Shown piece after piece: positions 1 to 9,457 of a stretch of DNA of 64,000 nucleotides. The notes below the pieces were generated by a model. It was given only the letters and a program-made list of their open reading frames with translations, did not search any database and was not told where the DNA came from. How positions within the stretch are numbered: position 1 is the first letter of the stretch; each line of letters begins with the position of its first letter. The translations under genes and the position numbers were made by a program. Source of the stretch: Christiangramia oceanisediminis (lineage in GTDB: Bacteria > Bacteroidota > Bacteroidia > Flavobacteriales > Flavobacteriaceae); assembly GCF_022570735.2 (NCBI RefSeq), contig NZ_JANCNS010000002.1:310001-374000 (forward strand). Direction: 5' to 3'.

Positions 1-128
1 GGTAAGGATTTACATGGCCAAGTGAAAATAAGTAACCAATTGTTCTATTAATTTGTGATGCGCTTATAATGAGATAACTAAATATTGCGTAAATTCAATT
101 TTCAAAAAAATTGATGAATTAGATCAAA

Positions 129-725
129 ATGTTTAAAATCACTTTCTTAAATAAAATTCCGGTTCTTATCGCCAGTTGCTGCCTGCCAGTCTTTTTTTAT
201 GCTTGTAAGGATCAGGATACCAGAACTGCCGAAGAAACCAGGCACAGCTCTGTTTCCCCTGTAGAAGGATCGGAAAAATGGCCAGAACCCAATACGCGAT
301 TAGAGGGAATACCTGTTTATGAGAAGTTCGAAGACCTGGAACCGGTCTTTAATTTTACAAACGATACTACGTATGTTATCAATTTCTGGGCAACCTGGTG
401 TAAACCCTGTATCAAGGAACTGCCATATTTTGAAGAAATCGATTCAGCCTATAAAGACCGTAAATTGAAGGTTGTTCTGGTAAGTCTTGATTTCCCGGAC
501 CAAGTAGAGACCAAATTGGTTCCGTTCGTACAGGAAAGGAATTTGAATTCAAAAGTTGTAGTGCTGCTGGATGGGAAATATAACGACTGGATAGACAGGG
601 TCTCACCGGAATGGTCTGGAGCGATTCCGGCTACCTACATTTACAATAAGAATCAAAACAAACTGATTGGAACTTCTTTCGAGAATTCTTCAGAGATCAA
701 AAAGGAACTAAATGCTTTTTTATAA
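129..725 (+). CDS. TlpA-like thioredoxin-fold lipoprotein
   Basis: Probable periplasm-facing lipoprotein disulfide oxidoreductase of the TlpA/ResA type. The N-terminus is hydrophobic and ends in a lipobox-like FFYAC with the lipidated cysteine near residue 26. The thioredoxin fold starts around residue 75, with the active site WCKPC at residues 90-94 and the cis-proline motif IPATY near residue 167. The length of 198 aa is usual for a single-domain TlpA lipoprotein. The next gene starts 18 bp downstream and is also a thioredoxin-fold protein, so the two probably form an operon. The redox partner is unknown. Confidence 0.85.
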   Translation: MFKITFLNKIPVLIASCCLPVFFYACKDQDTRTAEETRHSSVSPVEGSEKWPEPNTRLEGIPVYEKFEDLEPVFNFTNDTTYVINFWATWCKPCIKELPYFEEIDSAYKDRKLKVVLVSLDFPDQVETKLVPFVQERNLNSKVVVLLDGKYNDWIDRVSPEWSGAIPATYIYNKNQNKLIGTSFENSSEIKKELNAFL

Positions 726-743
726 AATCAAAAATCAAAGATC

Positions 744-1385
744 ATGAGAACACTATTTTTAATTCTGGCATTGGGCATATTTTCGTTCAGTAGTTCAGAC
801 TCTGTATTGGCTGAGCAGCCTGTTGTTATTACCAATTCCGGTGGAATCGAGGTAGGGGATAAGGCCCCTGAATTTAACTTGAAAAATATTGACGGGAAGA
901 TGTATAGCTTCGATAATATCATGGATGCGAATGGAAACAAACCCAAGGGCTATATTGTGGTTTTCACCTGTAACACCTGTCCTTATGCTGTTGCCAATGA
1001 AGAAAGACTTATCGAGCTGCATAAAAAGTATGCACCTAAAGGTTACCCGGTGGTAGCGATCCAACCGAATGATCCGGCTGTACAACCAGGAGATAGTTTC
1101 CAGGCCATGAAAGAGAATGCAAAGGAAAAAGGATTTCCATTTTTATACCTTATTGACGAAGGTCAGGAAATATTTCCAAAATATGGAGCCACGAGAACTC
1201 CGGAAGTCTATTTAGTAGATGCCAACAGGGTTTTACGTTACCATGGTGCAATAGACGATAGCCCTCGCGATCCAGGAAGCGTGGATGAAAAGTTCGTGGA
1301 AAAGGCCATCCAATCTATGGAAAAAGGAGGGCAACCGGAACCTGCTTCCACCAAGGCGGTTGGTTGTAGCATCAAGACTGCATGA
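744..1385 (+). CDS. Secreted thioredoxin/peroxiredoxin-like (AhpC/TSA-type redoxin) protein
   Basis: Exported redoxin-fold protein. A signal peptide spans roughly residues 1-24 (hydrophobic core, then VLAEQ). The redoxin core starts at GDKAPEF near residue 38. A CNTC pair follows a beta strand at residues 76-79 (FTCNTCPYA), as in the thioredoxin-family proteins often annotated as redoxin-domain alkyl hydroperoxide reductase-like. RTPEVYL near residue 151 is the cis-proline region. A third cysteine, C208, is in the C-terminal tail. It follows the TlpA-like gene by 18 bp and is followed by a strong terminator, so the pair forms a short transcription unit. Confidence 0.8.
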   Translation: MRTLFLILALGIFSFSSSDSVLAEQPVVITNSGGIEVGDKAPEFNLKNIDGKMYSFDNIMDANGNKPKGYIVVFTCNTCPYAVANEERLIELHKKYAPKGYPVVAIQPNDPAVQPGDSFQAMKENAKEKGFPFLYLIDEGQEIFPKYGATRTPEVYLVDANRVLRYHGAIDDSPRDPGSVDEKFVEKAIQSMEKGGQPEPASTKAVGCSIKTA

Positions 1386-1522
1386 TAAATTATGCTCCTA
1401 CTGGCAAATTCCATATTTTAAATGAGCTATCAAAGGTTTAAAGTTTTACTAATAAACCGGAAACATATATAAGGATCGAATTACCGATTTTTGAAGAGTA
1501 GTTACGATTATTTAAGTTAGTT

Positions 1523-1566
1523 AAGGGTGTACATCAGGTGGGGGATGAGTACACCCTTTTTTTTAC
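1523..1566 (+). terminator. Rho-independent terminator after the redoxin pair
   Basis: A perfect 9 bp stem (AGGGTGTAC/GTACACCCT) with a ~16 nt loop is followed by a run of T. It closes the plus-strand redoxin operon. The T run overlaps the stop region of the convergent minus-strand gene. Confidence 0.8.
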
Positions 1567-1829
1567 AGATCTGCGGAAAATTTACAGCACTGCTTGCACA
1601 ATTTTACCTTTCCAAATTCTTTTTCTGAAGATTCCAATAGGTCTTCAAAACTTTCAAAATAACCCAGTTTGACCCGGCCCTTGCGTGCGGGTAGCAAATC
1701 ACAGTCCTTCAAATGAATTACCCTGTAAGACCCGAGCCGTTTTTTCTTTTCCAGGTAAAAGCAGAAAACTTTTTCAGTTTCAAATAAGGGTAAGGATAAA
1801 AATTTTAAAAGAAATTTCTGGATAGTCAC
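1563..1829 (-). CDS. Small hypothetical protein with a His/Cys cluster
   Basis: An 88 aa protein that I cannot assign. It has H39-x3-C43 followed by C78-x2-C81-C82 (HLKDC ... CKQCC), with a conserved-looking LP and F-ESFE between. The layout recalls small zinc-binding modules such as the Ada N-terminal zinc finger, but the similarity is only in spacing. It converges with the redoxin pair and its stop overlaps their terminator. The start at M1 is plausible but not anchored by any motif. Confidence 0.5.
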   Translation of the reverse strand: MTIQKFLLKFLSLPLFETEKVFCFYLEKKKRLGSYRVIHLKDCDLLPARKGRVKLGYFESFEDLLESSEKEFGKVKLCKQCCKFSADL

Positions 1830-1976
1830 AGGCAGCTTTTTTACAAAGCTAACAGAGAGAGGTTATGCGAAGGTTTTGCAAATATTATGATTAGCTTATA
1901 GAACAGTTTCCTATACTATTTTATAAATATATAATCTGATCGTCGCTCAAAGACAGGCCTAATAAATGTTTTTTGA

Positions 1977-3359
1977 TCAGTCTGCTTCCAGTTTTCCTAA
2001 TAAAATATTCAGGATTTCATCGTTTTCATCCAGCAAATGGTCACGTATAGGTATATCTGGTATTACCCCTTCTTCTGCAGTACTGCCATTTACCCTTACC
2101 ATATAACCTTTTGACACGCTTACATTGATGCCTGTATTCGGAAGTTCAAAGCCGAAAATAGAGGCATATAAAGAAGGATAATCACCGGTCTCTTCGCCAA
2201 CTATAGTTCCGAAGTCATAATCCTGGATCTGTGCTGCTGTCACTGCAGACTGGGAATGTGATTGCCGGTTGACCAGAACATACACTTTGCCTTCAAATCT
2301 TCTGGATGCTGGTTGAGGTTGGTAGGAGTCGAATGCATAATCATAGATTTCCCCATCGGCATGTTCAAGTGCTTCTTTCCAGAAGGGATTGGTCGTGTCC
2401 CTGGTTTTGCGAACATTCTCTTTCAAAAATTTACTTGTCTTCAAGGTAAAGCTGGAATTCCATTGAAAAGGTTTATCCGCAAAATAAGATACCAGGTAAT
2501 CACTAAAGGAGTTATCGCCACCCATATTATTGCGAAGGTCTATGATAAGATTTTCAGTCTTCCTGTTATTTATTTCTGTAAAAGCCGAATCGATGAATAT
2601 TTGATAAATCTTTTCATCACCACCAAAATTTCCGGGATTTAAATAGGCAGCTTCAGAAAGGAAATCAAGCTTCATTTTTGCGTTCATAACTTCTTTGCGT
2701 TTCATTTCATACTCATCCAGCGCTTTTATAGCCTCTAGAGTATAGGAGTCAACATCCTTATTTTCCGAGATCTCTATACTGAAGTTTTCCTGTTCTCCGA
2801 ACACCTGCCAGTAATACCTGGGAAAAGAATACATTTCGATCTTTACCTGGGTAAAATAGCTGCGTTCTGCAGAAATCTGTTTTGAAATGCTATCTACAAC
2901 ATCCTTTATGGACCTATCATTAATGCTTAGAACTTCCTGTCCAGGCTGAATATTTGCATTTGAAGACCAGTTCTTTCTTACTAATGCTTTCCTGTTTTCA
3001 AATGCCAGTTCCAGCGGGAAGACCTTTCCGCCATTATAAACAAATTCGGCATAAGCCTGGCCGGGAAATTCAATTGCCGTATGGCCATTTTTGACGGCAG
3101 CGGTTAATTGTTGAAGGTAACTGGTAGCCTGGAGTAAATTTAAAGAGTCTTTCTGGATAGATTTTTTTATGGTCTGGTAAGTTGATTTGAACTCATCTTC
3201 GCTGGTATAGGCAAAAACATTGTAATGGGCATCTATCAACGAATTATACAGGAAATCGAGGTCATCCTGAACTTCAGAATTTGAAAACATGCTTTTTGAC
3301 TGGCTAATAGCTTGTGCAGATAACAGGAAAGAACAGGCTAAAATAAGGATCCCTTTCAT
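1977..3359 (-). CDS. S41-family (C-terminal processing type) peptidase, exported
   Basis: Serine peptidase-like protein of the S41/tail-specific protease family, 460 aa. A signal peptide covers about residues 1-20 (ends QAISQS). The family core is visible as LIIDLRNNMGGDNS at residues 271-284 and the nucleophile region NRQSHSQSAV at 364-373, where Ser369 or Ser371 should be the catalytic serine. GEETGDYP and the C-terminal GVIPDIP are also typical. A PDZ-like segment lies around 135-165 (IQPGQEVLSIND). It stands alone, reading opposite to the preceding redoxin genes. The substrate is unknown. Confidence 0.85.
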   Translation of the reverse strand: MKGILILACSFLLSAQAISQSKSMFSNSEVQDDLDFLYNSLIDAHYNVFAYTSEDEFKSTYQTIKKSIQKDSLNLLQATSYLQQLTAAVKNGHTAIEFPGQAYAEFVYNGGKVFPLELAFENRKALVRKNWSSNANIQPGQEVLSINDRSIKDVVDSISKQISAERSYFTQVKIEMYSFPRYYWQVFGEQENFSIEISENKDVDSYTLEAIKALDEYEMKRKEVMNAKMKLDFLSEAAYLNPGNFGGDEKIYQIFIDSAFTEINNRKTENLIIDLRNNMGGDNSFSDYLVSYFADKPFQWNSSFTLKTSKFLKENVRKTRDTTNPFWKEALEHADGEIYDYAFDSYQPQPASRRFEGKVYVLVNRQSHSQSAVTAAQIQDYDFGTIVGEETGDYPSLYASIFGFELPNTGINVSVSKGYMVRVNGSTAEEGVIPDIPIRDHLLDENDEILNILLGKLEAD

Positions 3360-3455
3360 ACTATAAATGTTTTGTTCTAAAGACTGAACTATTTATGCTT
3401 TGTTGCGTAAAGCGGAACTAATCTTGAATCAAGCCTAAAGATACAGTTTGAAAGT

Positions 3456-4460
3456 TTAATTTCCTGTATTGTATTTTTCCTGTAAACTAATGATCACCTT
3501 GCCCTGTGCATGTCCTTTTGCCAGGTATTCAAATGCTTTTATAGAATCTTCGTAAGAGTAGATAAGATCTACTACCGGCCTGATGCTCCGTTCCTCAATC
3601 ATTGTTTTGATCTCTTTTAGCTGGCCTGCATCTGGCTGCATCCATGTAAATTTATAATCGGCTGACTTTTGCTTCTTTAAATCTTCTAATTTTCCTGGTA
3701 ATTCATAGTCTGGAATTCCCATTTGACTGGCCGATTCTTCATCTGGTGGTCCCGCAATACTGGTTACCTTACCTCCTTCTTTTATAATTCCGAATGCCTC
3801 GAAAGTGTAATCGTCTCCTAAAGTGTCAAAAACAATATCCAGATCATTCGCAACTTGCTTATAATCTTCATTTTTATAATCGATGACCCTATCTGCTCCA
3901 AGGGCCTTTACCCAATCCAGGTTACTGCTGCTGGTAGTAGTGTAAACGATGGCGCCTTTTTCTTTTGCATACTGAATGGCAAAACTACCCACTCCGCCAG
4001 ATCCCGCATGAATGAGGATACGGTCTCCTTCCTTTAAATTTACTTTTTCCAAAGACTGAATAGCTGTAAGTCCAACCAAAGGAAGAGACGCAGCCTTTTC
4101 AAAAGTCACATTTTCGGGTTTGTGAGCCATGACGCCAGGATCTACCTTCACAAATTCAGCCAAAGTACCCATGTATTCCTGGGGAACCCTTCCAAAAACG
4201 GCATCACCTTCTTTAAAATTTTCAACAGCAGATCCTGTTTCTACCACCTCACCGCTTACGTCATAAGCGATACCGGCAGGAAGATCAAGTTGAAGAAGTT
4301 CCTTAAGGTTTCCTTTTACGATCTTGTAGTCTATAGGGTTAAGAGACACGGCCTTTACAGCGATCAGGATTTCCTTTTCAGAGATCTCTGGTTTTTCAAC
4401 ATCTTTAAATTCCAAATTTTTTTCAAACTCGCCGTATCCTGTAATATGCACTGCTTTCAT
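3456..4460 (-). CDS. NADP-dependent quinone oxidoreductase-like (MDR family)
   Basis: Medium-chain dehydrogenase/reductase of the zinc-independent quinone oxidoreductase group, 334 aa. A GroES-like domain covers residues 1-125 (VSLNPIDYKIVKG near 39-49, AGIAYDVSGEVVETG near 62-76). The Rossmann nucleotide-binding loop is GSGGVG at residues 153-158, and the C-terminus ends GHAQGKVIISL. No structural-zinc cysteine set is seen. It probably reduces quinones or enones using NADPH in the cytoplasm. It is monocistronic on the minus strand. Confidence 0.85.
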   Translation of the reverse strand: MKAVHITGYGEFEKNLEFKDVEKPEISEKEILIAVKAVSLNPIDYKIVKGNLKELLQLDLPAGIAYDVSGEVVETGSAVENFKEGDAVFGRVPQEYMGTLAEFVKVDPGVMAHKPENVTFEKAASLPLVGLTAIQSLEKVNLKEGDRILIHAGSGGVGSFAIQYAKEKGAIVYTTTSSSNLDWVKALGADRVIDYKNEDYKQVANDLDIVFDTLGDDYTFEAFGIIKEGGKVTSIAGPPDEESASQMGIPDYELPGKLEDLKKQKSADYKFTWMQPDAGQLKEIKTMIEERSIRPVVDLIYSYEDSIKAFEYLAKGHAQGKVIISLQEKYNTGN

Positions 4461-4724
4461 AACTTGCTTTTAAATGGTTGAATCGATTTCGACAACTTAG
4501 CCTGGCGAAGATTGAATTCTTTTTTACCAGGTATAAGGAGTGTCTTTGAAGGTAGTATTTTTGAGCCAGAAGCCGATGCACTTTTAGAACTCCTTAAGAT
4601 TCAACAGGAGTTAAATAAAACCTATACATTTAATAAAAATTAAGCAAGAAGTTAATTTTGCGGTTGGTTTAATTCGAATAAAAACCTGATTTATTATTGA
4701 TATAATTTCGCCTTACAAATCTTC

Positions 4725-5072
4725 ATGAGCCAAAAACCTATGAAAAAGATCTTCTACCTGTTGATTATATTGATGAATACAGGTGTACTGTTTGCCCAGG
4801 ATCCCACAGGAGAATTAAGAGGATATGTTTATGATGATACGGGCTTTCCATTATTCGGTGCCACCGTGGTTTTAGATGGAACACAGAAAGGTTCTACCGT
4901 GAATGAAGATGGTTTGTTCGTAATTAAAAATATTGAACCCGGCTCTTATAATGTAACCGCCAGTTTCCTGGGATATGAGGCCAAAACCGAATTTAATGTC
5001 ATTGTCAAATCGGTAGGGAATAAGGAGGAGGATATTGCTCCCGGTTCTTTTTTATATTTAGTAGAGTATTAA
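4725..5072 (+). pseudogene. Truncated N-terminus of a TonB-dependent (SusC-type) receptor
   Basis: The 115 aa frame (likely start is the second ATG at 4740) has a signal peptide ending LFAQD. A carboxypeptidase-like regulatory domain follows (GELRGYVYDDTGFPLFGATVVLDGT, then GSYNVTASFLGYE, named here by its segments). This is the standard N-terminal domain of Bacteroidota TonB receptors, which run to 700-1100 aa. The frame stops just after this domain. No plug or barrel sequence was recognised in 5073-5254 before the convergent glycosyltransferase. It is most likely a remnant left by deletion. A free-standing small secreted domain cannot be excluded. Confidence 0.6.
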
Positions 5073-5254
5073 AGATAAAGTATTTTTCCATCCAGATTAT
5101 GATCACAGTCCGTTGGACTAAAAGTGTTAAAATCAGGATTAGTAATAGGTGTCTTTTTTAAACCAGGAAAAGTTATTGGTTAATTCATGTGGATATGGAA
5201 TAATCGTTTGAACAGGATGCTCAAAGTTGAACCAGGGACCCTTATTGAAAAAAA

Positions 5255-6118
5255 TTATTTGAACAGGAATTTGAACCACTGGCCAAAATTCTTTTTTGCA
5301 AGGTAGAACCGGGATGGTTCAAGCTTTCTTTCTGAAAGCTTTTTTGATAGTTGCTGCAGGGATCTGCCCTTAATAAATTCAAGGGATTTCCATTTTTCGG
5401 GTTCCAGGTAAAAGAAGTTTTGAAACTCCTTGAAATTGGTCTCATCAACTTTTCGCCATTTTTCCAAAAAGGCATCGGCCTTGATCTGATGTGAATGACC
5501 CCAATTGGATAATTTCTGTTTGATCTCTTCCTCGCTTCTGGACAGGCATTCATGAATTACGATAACAGGTACGTAGATTACCCGTTCTTTTGTATTTCTA
5601 CCGGTAACGTAATTGGGATAGTTGGTGGCGAATTTCTGATTACGCACTCCAGAAACGTACAGAATCCCATCATTTGTATATTTATATAAGTTCACATAAT
5701 AACCGGCGATCTGTATTTTATTCTTTTCTGGGTTTATAAGGTATTTATCCCGGTTTCTTAACTCCAGGGTAAAGGCTTCAAAATCGGTGAAATATTCATC
5801 GCTATCTATTTGGATGATCCAATTCCTGGTGCCCATCCTCTCCGCAAGCATCTTTCTTTCCCTCACTTCATTTTCCATGGGATCCATGTTGGGATCATAG
5901 AAATCATCCTTATATACCTGGATTTTATTTTTGGTATCCATCTCTTCCAACCAGTTGAAGAAAGATTCCTGAACAGTAAATCTTTCACCGGTCCAGGTTC
6001 TGAAGTTAATGTCCAGGGCAATGGTTATGGAGTCTGAATGCTCATAGACTAACGGAATGGAGTTTCTGAGCAATTCGTAATCGTAAGACATCAAAAAACC
6101 CACCTGGATTTTTTTCAT
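5255..6118 (-). CDS. Glycosyltransferase-like protein (GT-A fold, GT2-type)
   Basis: A 287 aa soluble protein. Its first third reads as a nucleotide-sugar binding GT-A fold (KKIQVGFLMSYDYELL, ITIALD near 31-36), with a DxD-type motif D105-S-D107 in IIQIDSDEYF. This is the usual divalent-metal/nucleotide-sugar site of family 2-like enzymes. No transmembrane segment is visible. No neighbouring polysaccharide genes point to an acceptor. Other GT-A families that carry an xDSDExx motif are possible. Confidence 0.65.
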   Translation of the reverse strand: MKKIQVGFLMSYDYELLRNSIPLVYEHSDSITIALDINFRTWTGERFTVQESFFNWLEEMDTKNKIQVYKDDFYDPNMDPMENEVRERKMLAERMGTRNWIIQIDSDEYFTDFEAFTLELRNRDKYLINPEKNKIQIAGYYVNLYKYTNDGILYVSGVRNQKFATNYPNYVTGRNTKERVIYVPVIVIHECLSRSEEEIKQKLSNWGHSHQIKADAFLEKWRKVDETNFKEFQNFFYLEPEKWKSLEFIKGRSLQQLSKKLSERKLEPSRFYLAKKNFGQWFKFLFK

Positions 6119-6213
6119 GAAGCTGTATTTCTGGTTTGAGTAAGTATTCGATAAATATAATAATTAGCAACAGATCGGGGAAAATGGAGGTGATTAATTC
6201 AGAAACTAAAGAT

Positions 6214-6777
6214 CTAAATTTTCAACATAGCCCTGAATCCCCTGGCAGCATAATAAGATTCTACACCGTTATGGTAGATGAAGACGCGACCGTACCTAAA
6301 ATCACCAAATATAGCTCCTCCCAATTCCCGGATCTCTTCTGGGGTTTGTAACCAGCTGGAAGTTTTGGTGTCGAAATTATCAATTCGCTGCAATTTCCTG
6401 TACTGAGCTTCGGTCATTAATTCGACTTCCATATTTAAAGCAACTCCCATGGCACTATCTTTTGGCTTGAATTTTTTTCTTGATTCCAGCGCTTTTTGAT
6501 CATAGCAAAGGCTTCGTCTATCTTTAGGACTTTCTCTTGAAAAGTCGCAAAAAGTTAATTGATTCGTGTCTTTATCATAATCCAGTAGATCTGGTTCACC
6601 ACCCGTTCTTTCCATTTGAATGATAGACCAGAGTTTTCCAGGATTTTGTTCCAGTTTTTTCTGAATAAGTGCCCAATCCAGGCCGGGAAATCTTTCATGG
6701 GCCTTGTTGAAGCGATCTTTTAAAATTTTAATGATAGCTTCTGAATCTGAATCTGAAATTGATCGTTTTGAAGTCAT
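6214..6777 (-). CDS. DUF4256 family protein
   Basis: A 187 aa cytoplasmic protein of the DUF4256 type. It opens with an IIKILKDRF segment, then GLDWALIQKKLE and LWSIIQMERTGGEPDLLD, and ends with GAIFGDFRYGRVFIYHNGVESYYAARGFR. These segments match my recollection of this uncharacterised family over its full length. No catalytic motif is obvious. It lies alone between the glycosyltransferase and a divergent TlpA lipoprotein. Confidence 0.75.
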   Translation of the reverse strand: MTSKRSISDSDSEAIIKILKDRFNKAHERFPGLDWALIQKKLEQNPGKLWSIIQMERTGGEPDLLDYDKDTNQLTFCDFSRESPKDRRSLCYDQKALESRKKFKPKDSAMGVALNMEVELMTEAQYRKLQRIDNFDTKTSSWLQTPEEIRELGGAIFGDFRYGRVFIYHNGVESYYAARGFRAMLKI

Positions 6778-6992
6778 AAGTTTTTAATTTTTTACACGCT
6801 AATTATCTTTCCAGTTGGTCAAGGCCTCAGAACTAAGTTGAAATTTAAAGGGTTAAAAGACAAGTCTAAATTTTTTTCGGCCAAATCTTATATGCGTATT
6901 ATCAAAACAAATAACGGTGTAGTATGTTAAAATGAGGGTGTGTTTATAGCCGGATGCTTCATTTTATATACCTTTTCAGAAAATTGACCCTA

Positions 6993-8573
6993 ATGAATAA
7001 GTGCCCCCGCCTCATCTTTTTAGTTTTATTTAGCCTTATCATAGCCGGTTGCAGAGAGGATGCCAGGCAAACCGACGAACAGGAAGCAGTTTTGGAAAGT
7101 GAGAGTCAGGTAGACAACACAGAGATCAGCACCCCAAAACCGGCTGTTCTCATTGGGAAGGGGGACGATGCCAAAGCATTTAAATACTTCAATGTAATTA
7201 ATCATTCATATTTGTTCGGAACAAATCATAAGGATGAGGAAAAGGAGATTAGCAATGATTCCATGAGGCTGAAATTGAATTCGCTGGATAGTCCACAGTT
7301 CATGGAAATTATGGCAATAGGCGATAATAAGTATTACAGAACCAAGTTTTTTATCAAACCCGGCGAAACCGTCCGGTTTGAAATGAAAGATGGTAAAATT
7401 CACTCCCTGGGACCCGACGATCCTGAAAATAGTTTTTACCAGGATCTATATGATGCAACCCCAGATTACGCTAAAAATAATTACTCGGGTGACATTCAGG
7501 AATACGGGAAAAGCATAGCAGCTATCTATCAAAAGAAACTTGAATTTTTGAGAGCATATATTTCAGATAATAAAGATCTAACTGAAAATGCAATTTCAAG
7601 CATTCGTAAAGATCTGAAATACGAATATTTCAATAACCTGATCCAACCCAGGAATATTCCGTCCAGCAACCGTGAGTTTTACTTTAATGAGCAGGATGGT
7701 TTGCTCCCGATTCTTCAGCGAGAAGCTGGGAAATCTGAAACCATGTTCTCTTACAGTGAATATTTCGGAAGCATCGATGTCCAGGATTTTTCAACTAATC
7801 CAGATATAACCAATACTTTCTACAAAAACTCGATCAATCCGTTTATCAGGTATTATTTTTTGTCTTCAGAAAACCTGCCTTATACCAAGGAGAAATTTTT
7901 AGCTGAAAAACAGTTCATTGAAGAGCATTTTGAAGGTGAAGTAAGAGATTATGCCATAGCCAGAATGATCAGTGACTATCATAACAAAGGCTTTGGCTCC
8001 AGTAAAAATAACATCCAAACTTTGAAATCGGCAATTTCTGAATATGAGCCCAGGTTCGAGAAAGACAGCTATAAATCCAGAATGGCCGAAATCAGCGACG
8101 AATTAAGCAATTTTAATTTTGAACTTTCCGAAGAAGTCTTACAATCGGAATTGGTGACCCATTCCGGAGCGCGTATAACATTGCAGGAAATTTTGAAGCA
8201 AGGCCCGGAATTAAAAATCCTGGATCTATGGGCCAGCTGGTGTCCTCCCTGTATCAGGGACATTCGGGAAACTTCTGGCCTTAAGGAAGAGCTAAAGGAA
8301 ATTGCTGATATCCAATGGATCTATTTATCATTAGACACCACTACTGAAAAATGGAAAAAAGGAGTCCAAGACCTAAATCCAAATCTAAACAGCTCTAATA
8401 GTTTCTGGATTGAAAATCACTTTGAATCAGACCTTGTAAAATTCTTTAAGGTTCAAAGTATTCCGAGGTATATCATCCTGGATCAGGATAATAGCATCAT
8501 TCTAGATAATGCACCAAGTCCGTTTGTCAAGGAAAACTTTTTGAGGTTGATCAAAAGTATTTCCAAACCATGA
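6993..8573 (+). CDS. Large TlpA-type thioredoxin lipoprotein
   Basis: A 526 aa lipoprotein. The start at 6993 is preferred over the upstream in-frame ATG at 6954 because it puts the signal peptide and lipobox (LIIAGC, Cys20) at the N-terminus. A long, mostly polar N-terminal region of about 380 residues of unknown function precedes a C-terminal TlpA thioredoxin domain with WCPPC at residues 416-420 and a cis-Pro region QSIPRYIIL. Such domain pairs in Bacteroidota are often encoded by genes annotated as TlpA family disulfide reductase. It is the last clearly chromosomal gene before the cassette array. Confidence 0.8.
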   Translation: MNKCPRLIFLVLFSLIIAGCREDARQTDEQEAVLESESQVDNTEISTPKPAVLIGKGDDAKAFKYFNVINHSYLFGTNHKDEEKEISNDSMRLKLNSLDSPQFMEIMAIGDNKYYRTKFFIKPGETVRFEMKDGKIHSLGPDDPENSFYQDLYDATPDYAKNNYSGDIQEYGKSIAAIYQKKLEFLRAYISDNKDLTENAISSIRKDLKYEYFNNLIQPRNIPSSNREFYFNEQDGLLPILQREAGKSETMFSYSEYFGSIDVQDFSTNPDITNTFYKNSINPFIRYYFLSSENLPYTKEKFLAEKQFIEEHFEGEVRDYAIARMISDYHNKGFGSSKNNIQTLKSAISEYEPRFEKDSYKSRMAEISDELSNFNFELSEEVLQSELVTHSGARITLQEILKQGPELKILDLWASWCPPCIRDIRETSGLKEELKEIADIQWIYLSLDTTTEKWKKGVQDLNPNLNSSNSFWIENHFESDLVKFFKVQSIPRYIILDQDNSIILDNAPSPFVKENFLRLIKSISKP

Positions 8574-8639
8574 ATTGGAACTTTTAACTTTATGAATAAA
8601 TGGCATATGGATGACAGAAAAGTAGGAGTGAAATGATGT

Positions 8640-8779
8640 TTATTACTTGCTAAGCACCATTCAAATGTTCTAAAAACAGAACCAAGAATGGTCAACCTTT
8701 AATAGGCTTATATCTAATTCATTGATAGAATTTTCTGTTTAAAGAGGACCTGAATTGTAAATATGGGTTGTATTGCAAG
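8640..8779 (-). repeat. Cassette site 0 (distal, strongly decayed)
   Basis: The right end GTTGTATTGCAAG (8767-8779) pairs with CTAGCAATAACAAC at 9319-9332 across the first gene of the array. Just left of it, ACCTGAATTGTAAATATG resembles the right arm of the other sites (ACCCGGAATTTGAGATG). The left arm is not recognisable, so the left boundary is a guess from the usual site length. Confidence 0.35.
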
Positions 8780-8801
8780 TTTCCATCTACAGAGACTTGG
8801 T

Positions 8802-9182
8802 TTAATCCTCTTTTGTATAAATCACTATCTTACCTTGAGATGTAGTCATTAAAGATAAAATCCCATTATTATTAGCATTGATCCCTTCAATGTAAACACA
8901 ATTAGAAACTCCATCACTATCTGTTTCTTTAAGAAACCAATTATCTAAAAGCTGTTCTCCGTTACAGTCTTTTGTGATCTTATAGTGACTTGTTGACTTC
9001 AAAATATCTCCAATAAACCTTTTTAAAGTTCCATCTTTGAAAAATACAATCTTATCTTCAGGACTTTTTTCCAGATGCCAGGTTCCAATTATTTCATTTT
9101 CTAATTCAGTCTTTGAAGGTATATCTTGAGCATAAGCTGAATTGATAAAAAGTAATAGCAAGAAAATTTTATGATACTTCAT
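8802..9182 (-). CDS. Small secreted lipocalin-like protein (cassette 12)
   Basis: A 126 aa exported protein. The start at 9182 is chosen over the 10-codon-longer frame because the signal peptide begins there (MKYHKIFLLLLFINSAYAQ). The mature part has IIGTWHLE, DKIVFFKDGTLKRF and YKITKDCNGEQLLDNWFLKE (given in segments). This looks like a short lipocalin-like beta-barrel fold found in many Bacteroidota secreted proteins. It is the outermost cassette of the array, flanked by the paired ends at 8767 and 9319. The ligand is unknown. Confidence 0.6.
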   Translation of the reverse strand: MKYHKIFLLLLFINSAYAQDIPSKTELENEIIGTWHLEKSPEDKIVFFKDGTLKRFIGDILKSTSHYKITKDCNGEQLLDNWFLKETDSDGVSNCVYIEGINANNNGILSLMTTSQGKIVIYTKED

Positions 9183-9318
9183 AATGCGGAAATGACCTAA
9201 AAATTTTACCATTTTTTGAGTTGTGAATTTTGATACTTACAAACAGGGAGAAAGGCGTTTTCCTTTGATCATTGAATTGTTTTTTTACTATTTCGAAACC
9301 TTTTGCTGCAGTATAAAT

Positions 9319-9430
9319 CTAGCAATAACAACTTCGGACGCGATGTTGCAGGCCTTGTGATTTCAAATTTCTAAAATAAGCATTTTCTCCAGACTATCCG
9401 ATATTTGGGATTCGCGCTGTTGCAGCAAGG
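9319..9430 (-). repeat. Cassette site 1 (degenerate)
   Basis: The left end CTAGCAATAACAAC pairs with site 0. The right end GTTGCAGCAAGG (9419-9430) pairs imperfectly with TTGCTAGAAC at site 2. The body keeps TTTCTAAAATAAGCATTTT and ATTTGGGATTCGCGCTGTTG-like blocks of the consensus but is shorter. Confidence 0.6.
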
Positions 9431-9457
9431 AGCCTTTGCACAAGTATGTTTTTATTA

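Noticed and set aside
4482-4643. 53-codon plus-strand open frame (SFLPGIRSVFEGSIFEPEAD...)
   Set aside because: Looks protein-like but has no start codon and is followed by a promoter-like TATAATTTCG; could be a fossil fragment, but not supportable.
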